36,711 nucleotides of DNA from Polysphondylium violaceum (GCA_000277445.1 AJWJ01000216.1:1-36711), one strand, 5' to 3'; shown: positions 1 to 10,100, counted from the stretch's first letter. Notes: generated by a model not told the origin, from the sequence alone. Made by a program: numbers and translations.

Positions 1-416
1 TTTTTTTTGTTGTGACCTATCCTCACTCTTCACGTTTTTTTTTTTTTTTTTTTTTTTTCTATTGCTGCAATACACTTTGTTATTTTTCAGAAAGAGAGAT
101 TTTGGAAACAATCATCCATCCTATCACATATAATATAATTTATTAAAAACAGAGCCACCACATTTTTGATCAATCTATTTATATACATCCACTTATGAAA
201 AATAATATTATTATTAATATAATTAGTAAAAGTAGTAGTAGTAACAACAACAACAACATTAATAGTAATAATAATAATAATAACAGTACTTTGTTTTCAT
301 CTATCATTGAATATTTAATATAAACATACACACTCGCATATAGTTAAATCATACACCCATAGTATTCTTAAATAAGACAACAACAAAGATAATATAGTAT
401 ATCACATAATATATCA
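1..416. other. AT-rich leader upstream of the phosphatase gene
   Basis: No gene seen. It holds a 24-base T run (35-58), short AAT/AAC/AGT triplet runs (about 210-290) and A/T-rich DNA typical of a dictyostelid promoter. A CAG acceptor-like site lies near 90, but no exon can be supported. Confidence 0.5.
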
Positions 417-1350
417 ATGATTACTTTTAAAATGAAAAACTTACCACCAAGATGGCATATAATGGGAAAAGGAGGACTTTGTTGTGATGGAACATGTAAT
501 AAAAATGAACAAAATCAAAGCGATAGTAATCGTATGTATTGTGATGACAAAGATGATGACATGAAAGGTCCTGTTGATACTAGTAATTGGATAGTTAAAG
601 ATAAAATTATGACTGGTGAATATCCTGGTAATAAAGAAGATCATCTACACATTAGTAATTTATCTTGTCTTTTAGATAATGGTATTGTATTGTAGTAGTA
701 GTAGTGGGAGTGGCAAACGTTTGGAACATCGTTGTTTGATTAGTATACTAATTGTGTGATTCACTAATTAATTCATAGGTATAAGAGTATTTGTTTGTTT
801 ACAAGAAGAATCTGAACTGAAAAACTTTAGACCCTATAAAGATGATGTATTGAAAATTGCAGTAGAAAAGGGCATTGATCCAAACACAATCGAGTTTATG
901 CATTTTCCTATGGAAGATGGCGGCGTCGCAGAGAGTGTAGAGGTTTTGGCAGATTTTATTGAAACACTTTTATCGAAACTAAATGATGCTGCTGGCGACG
1001 ATAACAACAACGATAATGATAATGATAGAGGTGACAATAATGTTGACGACGACAAAAAAAGATCACGTAAAATTTATTTACATTGTTGGGCTGGTAGAGG
1101 TAGAACAGGAATCATTGCTGCATGTCTATTGGGTAGATTATATAAAGTGTCTGGGTTAGATGCCCTCAGAAGAACTCAAGCATGCTATGAACAAAGAATC
1201 GTTGGTTTCGGTGAATCACCTGAATACCATCCTCAAAAAATGCAAGTCATTCAGTATCTCAGACTCATTAGACAAAGAGATGGTGACCTCAATGTCAGCG
1301 GTGGTCTCAATATGAGTGGTGGTCTTGGTAGTAGTTCTGAAAATAAATAA
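417..1350 (+). CDS. Cys-based dual-specificity/PTP-like phosphatase
   Basis: Two exons, 417-681 and 779-1350, join to a 278-aa protein; the 97-nt intron is GT...AG and splits a Gly codon. The signature loop HCWAGRGRTG fits HCx5R(T/S), with nucleophile C191 and R197. An upstream YPGNKEDH...LLDNGIRVFVCLQEESEL segment resembles the N-terminal part of Swiss-army-knife/DSP-type phosphatases, and Asp in FPMEDGG is a possible general acid. An Asp/Asn-rich loop (about residues 165-185) interrupts the domain just before the catalytic strand, a common dictyostelid insertion. Expected reaction: dephosphorylation of a phosphoprotein or other phosphoester in the cytosol; the substrate is unknown. No signal peptide or membrane segment. 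An in-frame Met five codons downstream (432) is an alternative start. Confidence 0.85.
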
Positions 1351-2600
1351 TAGGTAATAAGCACTGCGCCACAGCACTACTCCTCAAGTGTTTTAAATAA
1401 ATTTTATTTTATAACCATACATATATAATATCTTTTTTCCACACACAATCATAACATGATTAAATTTAATTTTCCAAGATATATCAAATAGTCACTTAAG
1501 GTGCGTCTAAATCTAGATTATTATAATTCAATGAATTTTATTTTTATCCATTTGGACCAAAATAGGATAGGATATTTTATTTTTGTGCAAAAACACACAA
1601 TCCACACACCAGAAAAGGGTGGGAAGGAGGCCATTATTGCAAAATATAATCTCCAAATTGATCAAAAAAAAAAGAAAAAAAATCAAAAAAAATTAAATTA
1701 AAAATACATCATGTGAGCAAATTCTCAATTTTTCGATAAAAATTTCTAAACACCTCAATTGAGGGAAGGATTTTGTGTTGTTTTTTTTTTTAAAGGCTCC
1801 CTGAGAAACGAAAAGAAGAAGAAAGAAGAAAGGATAGACACATCTTTTTTATTTTTTTAAATATTTTTCATTTTAGTAATCTATTTACACACAAAAAGAT
1901 AAAAAGATTAAAAACTCACACCATCTCACCCCACTCTTTTATTTTAATTTCCATTGTACAATTATTGATAATAGTAGTCTTTTATTTAATTACACAGTGC
2001 ACCCCAAAACAAGAAACGGTGGCACACGCTCTACAGATAGACACCCACACATACTCACTCAAAATAATTATTATCCTCTAGCTTCTGTTAATACTGGCTG
2101 TTGTCCATTACTCGTCGACGAGTTATTGTTATTGCAATTCTAATTTATTTAAAATTATTTATTTTTTTAGAATATTGATATTGTTGTTGTAGCTAGTTTG
2201 CTTGATAGTTTGCTTGTTTGTTTATACAATATAGCCACTCTCCACCACCACCACCGCTACAACTTTTATTTTACTCTCTCTACATCCCGTCCTTCTTTCT
2301 TTTATATAAATATAAAAAATCAGCAGCATTTTTTTAATTTTATTTTTTTTAAATTAAATTTTAATTTATGTAAAAATACACAATAGTGGGAAGAGTTTCA
2401 CGATAACCTATTGCTTTGCTTGTTGTTGTTGTTTTTAGTGCTTACTCGCCATTTATATTATCCTATATCCCTATTACCTTCTTTATAGTTTTTTTATTTT
2501 TTCGATTTGGACACTCTTGGATCAATACCAGCAGGTAAAGGGTTGTGTTTTACCATTAATCACCGTCGCACACACACACTCAGACAAATAATCTTTTAAA
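1351..2600 (+). other. Long gene-free intergenic region with a 14-bp palindrome
   Basis: About 1.25 kb between two plus-strand genes. Open frames here are short and low in complexity, and I support none. It contains a purine-rich stretch (about 1805-1840), T runs, and a perfect GC-containing palindrome at 2110-2123 (ACTCGTCGACGAGT) that stands out in AT-rich DNA. Probably the 3' end of the phosphatase gene plus the promoter of the Yippee gene. Confidence 0.4.
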
Positions 2601-3240
2601 ATGGGTAAATTATTTAAAAACTATCTTAATGGACCAAGTATTTTTTGTTGCATCAATTGTAAAACTCATTTATCGCTTCACGAACAATTGATATCAAAGG
2701 TTTGTATTTCTATATTTGTATACTCTGCAATGAATTTAAAGATAATGATGAAAGCCGAGGATATATATATAATGAGACTAATATAAATCATAATAATAAA
2801 GGCATTTCAAGGTCGTCATGGGCCAGCATATTTGTTTGGGGATTGGTAAGTTTTTACTTATTTGATGGAAATAAAAATAAAAATAAAAACTAACCAATTG
2901 CCTATGGTGTGTCGACACCAACAGTGTAAATGTATCTGTAGGACCCAGTGAAGATAGAACTCTTACTACAGGAATGCACATCGTTGCCGATATCTATTGT
3001 ATTGATTGTGGAGATATTCTAGGTTGGAAATATGTATGTATAGATGACATCATTTTAATTTCACCATTTAGCAATATGGTTATTAACATTTGTATGCCAT
3101 TGTAGGAATTTGCAAAGGATGAAAGTCAAAAATATAAAGTTGGAAAATTTATTTTAGAAAAAGCTAAAATTCAAAAAGAAACTGTATACGACTCTATAGA
3201 AAGAACATCCTCCTTAGTACTTTTGGATAATTTAGTTTAA
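2601..3240 (+). CDS. Yippee-like zinc-binding protein
   Basis: Four exons, 2601-2699, 2802-2845, 2925-3033 and 3106-3240, give 128 aa, the usual size of the family. All introns are GT...AG and the joined frame closes exactly. The family pattern is complete: CINC near the start (residues 17-20), [41 protein letters not shown], the second pair CIDC, then [24 protein letters not shown]. The two CxxC pairs build one zinc site in a beta-tent (Mis18/cereblon-like) fold. Yippee proteins are widely conserved and often nuclear; YPEL5 relatives associate with the CTLH/GID ubiquitin ligase, but the role here is inferred only. The first intron follows codon 33. Confidence 0.93.
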
Positions 3241-3522
3241 AACTCTTTATTATTGAAATTATATTTTATATATATTTATCCTTTTTTATGTTGTTTTTTA
3301 TTGTCATCAGAAATGATACAAACAACTTTTCTGTATATAGCCCACACATAGCCAATTCACTCTTTTTCAGTTTATAGAATTCAAAATACTATCTGATTTT
3401 TTCCATATTAAACCGCCACCCACCACTGTATATACAACAATCCTTTTTAATATTTTTATCTACATCGAAATAAATATTAGCTTTTCTTTAAAAAAAATAT
3501 TTATTTATATATATATATATAT

Positions 3523-4456
3523 TTATAATTCATCTCTTTGAGAAAGTGGTAATTGTAATTGTTGTTGTGTTTGTTTGGGTGACAGATTATTATTAAAATA
3601 TAAACAAACACCTTGATCTAAAATTACATTGCTATCATCACCGTCATAATATTTACCACCATTACAATCATTGCCCGATATAGAGGGATATAGATAAAGT
3701 TGCACATGGTGAATAGATTGATCTAGTTGTAGGATATGGCTATCTATGCGATCATAGACGAGGCTATACAAGACTTTTTCAATAGCTCTAAAATTTTCTT
3801 TACTATACAATAAATCGGCACGAGCATATAAAATGGATGCTATCTTTTCAGGATGATCCACAAAAATATCAATGCTTTTTGTTGGATAGTGGCGACAAGA
3901 TGAATAGAGAATCTTGTCGATAAACAATGATTTCATATCCGTCTCTTTGGGTGGCAAAAAGGGAATAATAGAGGTGACCAGTTTTGTTAGTTTTTCCTGT
4001 TTAGAGTAAAACGATTTGAAAAACAAAGACACCAACTCTTTGATTTCCGATGCTGATTTGGATGCCATTCCTTGTTTTTCAAAATCAGATGTCATGATAT
4101 ATGTTGCTTTGGATGACTCTATTTTATGAGTAGCACCTGTTGTTTTATGATAAAAAATAGGTTGTCCATCGAAAAAAGGCTCCAATACACTCAGTATATC
4201 TTTGTGCACCTTTTGTATTTCATCGATAACAATTACACTATAACTACATTGCGAGAGCTGAGCCGCTATGGCATTAAACAACTTTTCTCTTTGCAATTCG
4301 ATTTTCTTTTTTACATCAACATCTGATACAATTTTATAATCTTCACCACTAATAAGAAATAACCCATCTCCTTCAACCTCTGATCCAGATTTAAACAATA
4401 CCCTACTAAACAATTTTGAAGATAATGTTTTACCTAATCCATGATCTATTATAGTA

Positions 4457-4516
<60 letters not shown>

Positions 4517-5054
4517 ATTGACTTAACAAGATCTTTATCTTTGCTCTCCTTTTCTTACCTCCAGCTAAGTGAATTACAATTGGTTCATCAGGATGTAATA
4601 ATTTACGAAGTAATAGACTTTTCATTTCCTTTACAGATTCATTTTGAAAAAAGATGTATTTTGAAAAATAATAATCAAAAGATTCAATCACAGTGTCTAT
4701 ATTTCTAAATGTACAAGTTTTCATAAATGATGGAACTAGATTTATATTTTTACCAAATGCACTAAAGGTTGATAAACTTTTCTCTTGATTAAACTGATTT
4801 TTAATTTCAATTTCACAATTTACATACTGTCCACTTGATAGTGTATCATTGTATTTCAACAACCTTGGTATCTCTTTAATTCTCTCTTGATGCTGATTAT
4901 TAAATTGATTGATTTTTTCGTCTTTAATTATATTTAATCGTTTAATAGAATCTAAAACATCAAACCATTTTGAACTACTCTCTACACTCTTGATTGGTAA
5001 TAGAACAAAAACTATTATTGATAATAAAAGATATGTTAAAAATGATAGCTTCAT
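3523..5054 (-). CDS. Torsin-like ER-lumenal AAA+ ATPase with C-terminal RDEL
   Basis: Two exons on the minus strand, 5054-4559 and 4445-3523, give 472 aa. The 113-nt intron splits the Walker A coding stretch. A hydrophobic signal peptide covers about residues 1-26. The AAA+ core shows Walker A GDHGLGKT (165-172), Walker B VIVIDE (D240-E241), a sensor-1-like strand YIMTSD (to 286), the torsin-type phrase IIPFLPP (about 325-331) and a C-terminal small domain containing YSKENFRAIEKVL. The last four residues are RDEL, a KDEL-type ER retrieval signal. Torsins are ER/nuclear-envelope ATPases activated by LAP1/LULL1 partners. Metazoan torsins have GKN at Walker A and a GCK motif before the C terminus; here the residues are GKT and NFR, so it may be an ATPase of more ClpB-like chemistry. 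It shares a 318-bp divergent promoter with p23. A distant ClpB-type protein is the alternative. Confidence 0.75.
4457..4513. repeat. (ATT)n microsatellite within the torsin-like intron
   Basis: A pure triplet run of about 19 units lies wholly inside the 113-nt intron and makes up half of it. On the coding (minus) strand it reads AAT, so reading through it would add poly-Asn or stops; splicing removes it. Confidence 0.9.
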
Positions 5055-5372
5055 ATCTTGTACAAAAAAAAAAAATGAAAATATTCATTGTGTAAAAAAT
5101 AGAAAAGCATCTTCATCACATTTAAAAAAAAACACCAACTGTCTTTTATTTCTATTTAAATTAAGAGAAATCTTTGTTTTATATTTTTATTCTACAAAGA
5201 TATGTAGCCTCGTAATCGTCAATAGTACTTTAATATTTTAGTATATCTCATTGAAATTTTAATGAAATTATTTTCAAAATTTTTTTTAAAAATTTTTTTT
5301 TTTCCTATTGCTATCTTCACAAAATCATTGTTGGTTCATTTTTTCTTCACCACACACATATATACATACACA
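5055..5372. promoter_or_regulatory. Shared divergent promoter of torsin-like and p23 genes
   Basis: The two start codons lie head to head, 318 bp apart, with no other gene between them. The DNA is A/T-rich with several A and T runs. I looked for arrays of GAA/TTC heat-shock units and found no convincing one. Bidirectional control is inferred from geometry only. Confidence 0.45.
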
Positions 5373-6075
5373 ATGTCAATGTAAATTTCATTTCTTCCTC
5401 TAACAATAGTGGTACCACTATTCAGTGTGTACTCTTTTAAAAATATTCTTTGACGATGATGATTAACCAATACTTTCTTATTACACTCTATACAGCAAAC
5501 CAAACGTTGAATGGGCTGAAAGAGCTGACCATTTATATATCACCATTGCATGTATCTTGAAAGAAGATACTAAGCCAGAGATTAAAATCGAAGCCACTAA
5601 ATTTTCATTCAAAGGTGTTTCAAATGAAAACAAAAACTATGAAGTCGAAATTGAATTATACAAAGAAATCGTTGTCGAAGAATCAAATTTCACCACAAAC
5701 TCTAGATATCCAAAGATTTTACTCAAAAAGAAGGAATCTGGTTATTGGAACTTTTTAGTTAAAAACAAGGCTAAATTACCATACGTTAAAATCGATTGGA
5801 ACAATTGGAAGGATGAAGATGATGTCAAGGAGACCGATGAAGAACCACAAGGTTTTGATAATTTCGATATGAGTAAGATGATGGGTATGGGCGGTATGGG
5901 TGGCATGCCAGGTATGCCAGGTATGGGAGGTATGGGAGGTATGGGCGGTATGCCAGGTATGGATGATATGAATTGGGATGAAGAAGATGGTGAAGATCTC
6001 CCAGATCTCAAAGATGATGATGAAGAAGAAGAAAAAATGAATACCGAAGAGGCCAAATTAAACACCATTGATTAA
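5373..6075 (+). CDS. p23/Sba1-type Hsp90 co-chaperone
   Basis: Two exons, 5373-5380 (only 8 nt, ATGTCAAT) and 5496-6075, give 195 aa starting MSIKPNVEWAERADHLYITIACILKED. The start was chosen because the reading frame needs two extra bases to complete an Ile codon and this ATG with a GTAAAT donor supplies them. The CS-domain beta sandwich covers about residues 4-110, with the p23 signature WNFLVKNKAKLPYVKIDWNNWKDEDD. A flexible tail follows with GMGGMPGMPGMGG repeats and an acidic end. p23 binds ATP-bound, closed Hsp90 and slows its ATPase during client maturation in the cytosol. Tail repeats of this Gly-Met kind occur in plant and fungal p23 proteins. Confidence 0.93.
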
Positions 6076-6248
6076 GCAAGCAAAAACAAGAATAATGTTA
6101 CTAAATCATTTATTAATCTAAATGCTCTATCTCTTGAAATAAATAATAATCATTTTATTTTGTTATTTACACATACATAATATCCACTAGAATTCTATTT
6201 ATATGTTGTTACAAATATAATGAATTGATTTTATTTAATTTAATTTAG

Positions 6249-7392
6249 TTATTCATCATCGTCATCATTAAAACCAAGAGATGATGCAAACATCATGGCT
6301 ACTCTTGCTGCCATTTCTCTTCTTTCTTGATCTGGTAATTTTTGAAGATGTTGTCTTAGGTTTTGTAATTCCTTTAATGTCCCTTCCATATTGTCAAAAT
6401 CTTTTCCATCATCTTCATGATCCTCTTCCTCTTCCTCTTGTTTTTGTTGTTGTTGTTGTTGTTGTTGCTTATTACTATTGTTGTTACTATTATCTGATAC
6501 ATTGCTTTTAATCATTTTCTCTACCTTTTGAAGTGATTCTAAAAGAAAAGGATCTTTGATAATGTCTTTTTCTTTTTCAACAACTTTTGCTTCTTTTTGA
6601 TTATTTGGTTTTGATTCAGATTTAAAGTTCATAGCTGGCCACATTGTAGTTTCTAATATCTCTTTAATTCTATTCATACCATATTTTATACTTGTATCAA
6701 CTATATAGTTAAATAGGCATTTTATATTAATATTTAAATATAGTAACAACAATACAGTGATAATGATAATTTACTTTCTTCCAATTCTGATCTAATCATA
6801 TCATATTTTTCATGTCTTTTTGTATTTGATATCACATATTCAACCAATTGTTCAACACACCATTCTTCTACTTTAATATCGGTTGAAAATTCATTATTAC
6901 TATTGTCATCTAAATTTATATCAATTAAAACATATAAAATATCTTGTTCATCTTCATCTTCATCGTCATTGTCAATTTCTTTTTCTTGCTCATCATTATC
7001 ATCTTGATTGTTATCGTTTTCTTTTTCTTTTTTAGCTTTTGATAATTTTTCATAATATTGCTGAATATCTGTTAAAGATTGTTGATTACTATGATCAAAT
7101 ACTAAAAATACAAGGTTGGTGTCTTGGCTATGATCAAGTTTATCCAGACCCAATACATGTATATCAATTTCTGCTATATAATATTTTGTATCTACTTGAT
7201 GTTTAAAGTTGTTTAAAGTGGTACTCTTGTCAACTGCAACTCCAAGTTCTATTTACAGTATTAATATCGATGATATTCTTACGACAATGACTAATCTGAG
7301 CTCTTACCTTTAAGAAACTTGTTTATATCTATATCTTTGGGAGCTATAATATCTAGCCTATTAGTAGTAATGGTGTTGTTGGTAGTGTCCAT
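6249..7392 (-). CDS. aagab: Alpha/gamma-adaptin-binding protein p34 (AAGAB)-like
   Basis: Three exons, 7392-7308, 7248-6775 and 6700-6249, with introns of 59 and 74 nt, give 336 aa. The N-terminal half resembles the degenerate GTPase-like Rossmann domain of AAGAB/Irc6: a YYIAEIDIHVLGLDKL strand region, LVFLVFDHSN, DILYVLIDINL, EEWCVEQLVEYV. The next block, IKYGMNRIKEILETTMWPAM, matches the (G)VKRIxxALxxxxWPxM hallmark of p34. The C-terminal helix GTLKELQNLRQHLQKLPDQERREMAARVAMMFASSLG matches the family's last domain. AAGAB helps assemble AP-1 and AP-2 clathrin adaptors in the cytosol by holding free adaptin subunits. Acidic and Gln-rich insertions are dictyostelid padding. The assignment rests on pattern, not on a search. 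Confidence 0.78.
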
Positions 7393-7586
7393 GATTCAAC
7401 TTGTTGTTATAAAAAGAATAAGTATGTTCTGCAAAAAAAGTAAAATGAATAAAATTTTGAAAAAAAAATTAAGGGCTTTGTGCCAATATGGGAATGAAAT
7501 GTGATGATTATATGTGTATTATGTATTATGTATTATGGAGATAGTTTATTTATACAATTGTGCCTGTGTCTGAGTATGTTTAAAGT

Positions 7587-7955
7587 TTATTTTAAGAGGT
7601 TTTTGATTTCAGGCTTTTCAGCAGCTTCAAATGGAGTGCTACCATCTGGACCTTTAACAGATTTTGAGGCACCCTTTTTAACTAAAAAGGCAACGACATC
7701 AACATGACCTTCATAGACAGAGGCTAAAAGTGGAGTGATACCATAGTTGTCTTTTTCATCAAATTTAGCACCTTTGCTAACAAGATATTCCAAAACTTTT
7801 GCTTGACCAAAATCAGCAGCCCAATGACATGGTGATCTACCATTGGCATCCTGATAGCTAACCAAGGATGATTCTGATTCAATTAAAGTATGAACACCTT
7901 GAAGATCACCGTTTTTGACGGCCCAATTTAATTCGTTTGCTTTTTCACTGCTCAT
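7587..7955 (-). CDS. mtpn: Myotrophin/V-1-like ankyrin-repeat protein
   Basis: A single 122-aa exon, close to the 118 aa of vertebrate myotrophin. It aligns along its whole length: [95 protein letters not shown]. These are about four ankyrin repeats with the distinctive GITPLL.AVYEGH and VKGPDG phrases. V-1 binds the barbed-end face of actin capping protein and stops it capping filaments; in Dictyostelium it is known to tune the free capping protein pool. It acts in the cytosol. The gene precedes the AAGAB-like gene on the same strand by 194 bp and has no intron. Confidence 0.95.
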   Translation of the reverse strand: MSSEKANELNWAVKNGDLQGVHTLIESESSLVSYQDANGRSPCHWAADFGQAKVLEYLVSKGAKFDEKDNYGITPLLASVYEGHVDVVAFLVKKGASKSVKGPDGSTPFEAAEKPEIKNLLK

Positions 7956-8574
7956 TTTGAAGTTTGTGTATATGTGTTTGTATATAGATATATTAATTTT
8001 TATGAAAAAAAAAAAAAAAAAGAAAGAGAGATAATCAATTTTTAGAAATTAAAAAAAAAAAAAAAATATCCCAATGGGTCAATTTTGGTTTTTCTGACAG
8101 TGTGTGAACTTTCAAATAAATAAAGTTTTTAAAAAAATTGTTAACATCCGTACTATACCAATAACACTAATGATTGTTAATTCATCAGTATATTGGTTTA
8201 TATAAACTTGTGATGTAACTCTACATACAGTGGTAGGACCAAATTTACTTCTTTTGGACACAAATCAATCTTGGACATGTTTTCAAAGATTTGATGAATT
8301 TCCAAATATTTATGCCATCCATAATAAATTAAACATTATTTGATACTCGATTGAAGGACTACTATCTAGTCAAATCATAGATTAAATTGTAGAGAGTTTA
8401 ATTTTATTGTTAGAGGGCTCAGGACACCAAGGACACAAAATCTCTATTACCCAACCCGTTTACAATAAAAACAAAAATGAATTAAATAGAATGGTTAGGG
8501 CCTGTGTTGGTTGGGAATGATTGTTATAAAGGCCTTTACATTAAAAACTATGATTATCACTATTATCACTAACT
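7956..8574. other. Intergenic region with possible coding relic
   Basis: About 620 bp between the V-1 start and the E1 phosphatase stop. The V-1 side is A-rich promoter DNA. From about 8230 to 8522 the plus strand reads largely open (VVGPNLLLLDTNQSWTCFQRFDEFPNIYAIHNKLNII, later EGSGHQGHKISITQPVYN), with two in-frame stops. I do not recognise the family; see findings. Confidence 0.35.
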
Positions 8575-9357
8575 TTATTTAAATTCAAATTTATCAAACA
8601 ATTGTTCAAACGAAGAAACATTTTTAAACAAACTAAAATCTGGATCATTGATTGGATTATTTCCGGGTCTTAAAGATAAACAAACATGTAGGCCAGCCTT
8701 ATAGGCAGCTTTGGCTTCAAAAATAGAATCAGTGACAAAAAGACAACTGTCGGGAGACTTGTTGATTGCGTTGAGGATTGATGTATAACTAGAAGACTCC
8801 AACTTGCTACCAATGGTAGTATCAAAATGACCAGATAAAAAGGGAATCAAAGAACCATGAGTTGAAAAATTAAATAAAAGTTTTTGTGCAGCAATACTGC
8901 CACTGCTATAGATATACATTTTCACATTTGCGTCTCTCCAACGTGCAAACGATTTGGGCACGTCATCGTATACAACGCCTTTGAGAATAGTTGAATCGTA
9001 GCCAACTTTCCACATGTGTCCTTGAAATTGCTTTAAAGCGGTTGATTTTCTGTCTCTGTCCATCTGATAGAGTATGTTTGCTGCAACACTCTTTATCACG
9101 TCTTGTTTGGTGTTGGATGAATCTTCTGGATTGAGTACTTTTGGTATATCAATCACTGTTTCACCAGCTGCATCTCTGATATCCTCCAAATAGAGGTTGT
9201 ATAGTGTTTTGATGTCATTTTGAAGTTCATAGGTTTCATAATATGAATTTAAATAATTGTTTAAATCTTTTCTAATAAAAGGGAACAACACATCATGTAC
9301 AAATGTCAATGGTGTAGTAGTACCCTCAATATCCAATATAACTGTATCTATAGTCAT
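8575..9357 (-). CDS. enoph1: Enolase-phosphatase E1 (methionine salvage)
   Basis: A single exon of 260 aa, almost the same length as human ENOPH1 (261). HAD-superfamily motifs appear in order: ILDIEGTTTPLTFV (motif I with the nucleophile Asp; the EGTT form is typical of E1), YIYSSGSIAAQKLLF (motif II), SKLESSSYTSI (motif III Lys region) and LFVTDSIFEAKAAYKAGL (motif IV). It converts 2,3-diketo-5-methylthiopentyl-1-phosphate to the acireductone by enolising and then dephosphorylating it, in the cytosolic methionine salvage pathway that recycles methylthioadenosine. Mg2+-dependent. No other salvage gene is nearby. The start ATG is followed directly by the conserved beta strand, so the 5' end is secure. 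Confidence 0.95.
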   Translation of the reverse strand: MTIDTVILDIEGTTTPLTFVHDVLFPFIRKDLNNYLNSYYETYELQNDIKTLYNLYLEDIRDAAGETVIDIPKVLNPEDSSNTKQDVIKSVAANILYQMDRDRKSTALKQFQGHMWKVGYDSTILKGVVYDDVPKSFARWRDANVKMYIYSSGSIAAQKLLFNFSTHGSLIPFLSGHFDTTIGSKLESSSYTSILNAINKSPDSCLFVTDSIFEAKAAYKAGLHVCLSLRPGNNPINDPDFSLFKNVSSFEQLFDKFEFK

Positions 9358-9754
9358 TGTTGTGGTGGTTGTGTGTAAAAGTGTTCGTTTATTTTATATT
9401 TTTTGTGAAGATGCAAAGCATATGAAGGGTCAATTTCGGATAAAGTAAAAAAAAAAAATAAAAAAAAAAATAAAACAAAAAAAAAAAAGAGAGTGGAGAG
9501 CTTTGACTTTAAGGGATTCTGGTAAGATAAAATTTAAAGCTTCATGAAAGTTGGAAAAATATCATCAGAGTAAGATGTTTGTTCTGACAACCAAACCATT
9601 TAAATGCTTTTATTGATTAAGAAATTTTCTACAAAGCAAAGAAAAGGTGGAAAAATATCATGTTTTTTATGTAATTAATATTATCAACCCCAAACCTATT
9701 GAGAGAAATGCAATTTTGAACCTATCAAAGGTCTGCACTCATCTGGGTGTCTTT

Positions 9755-9888
9755 AATACTACAAATTTCTTTGTTGGGCTTCCATTGTTTTTTATTTATT
9801 AATAATAAAGTAGCTTCACAATCATATTTTTAATTTATCATGATAAATTAAAAACATGGGAAAGTTTAATAAAGAAATTTGTAGTATT
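9755..9888 (+). repeat. 134-nt imperfect inverted repeat (candidate RNA hairpin or MITE relic)
   Basis: Eighteen bases at 9755-9772 (AATACTACAAATTTCTTT) are perfectly complementary to 9871-9888. Read as plus-strand RNA the helix continues inward: 9773-9781 pairs with 9870-9862 using four G.U wobbles, then after single-base bulges 9782-9801 pairs with 9860-9841. I count about 45 pairs and a loop of about 39 nt (9802-9840). A competing perfect 28-bp palindrome occupies 9827-9854. On the minus strand the wobbles become C/A mismatches. It could be a small RNA precursor or a decayed inverted-repeat element; I saw no clear target-site duplication. Confidence 0.55.
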
Positions 9889-10041
9889 TTATAGTCATAA
9901 ATATCCACAATAATAATTATATAATTTTATAGAAACACAAAATAATTTATTTAATTTTTTTTTTTTTTTTTTTCTAATCATATGTATCTTTTTTTTTGTT
10001 TATGACGAATAAAGTTTTAAATTTAAAGTACACATAGATAA

Positions 10042-10074
<33 letters not shown>
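10042..10074. repeat. (ATT)n microsatellite downstream of the GDI gene
   Basis: Eleven ATT units lie just past the stop codon of the minus-strand GDI gene, probably in its 3' untranslated region. Confidence 0.85.
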
Positions 10075-10100
10075 TGATTGATTTTTGATTGATGATTGAT

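Larger units (their letters stand above)
9358..10100. other. Gene-free intergenic region with hairpin and A/T runs
   Basis: Between the E1 phosphatase start and the GDI stop, both minus. No supported gene. It holds A runs (about 9446-9488), a long imperfect hairpin at 9755-9888, a T run (about 9956-9973) and an ATT triplet run (10042-10074). Confidence 0.6.

Noticed and set aside
5220-5300. Heat-shock-element-like GAA/TTT units between torsin-like and p23 genes
   Set aside because: The units are A/T run fragments and do not form three properly phased GAA/TTC blocks.
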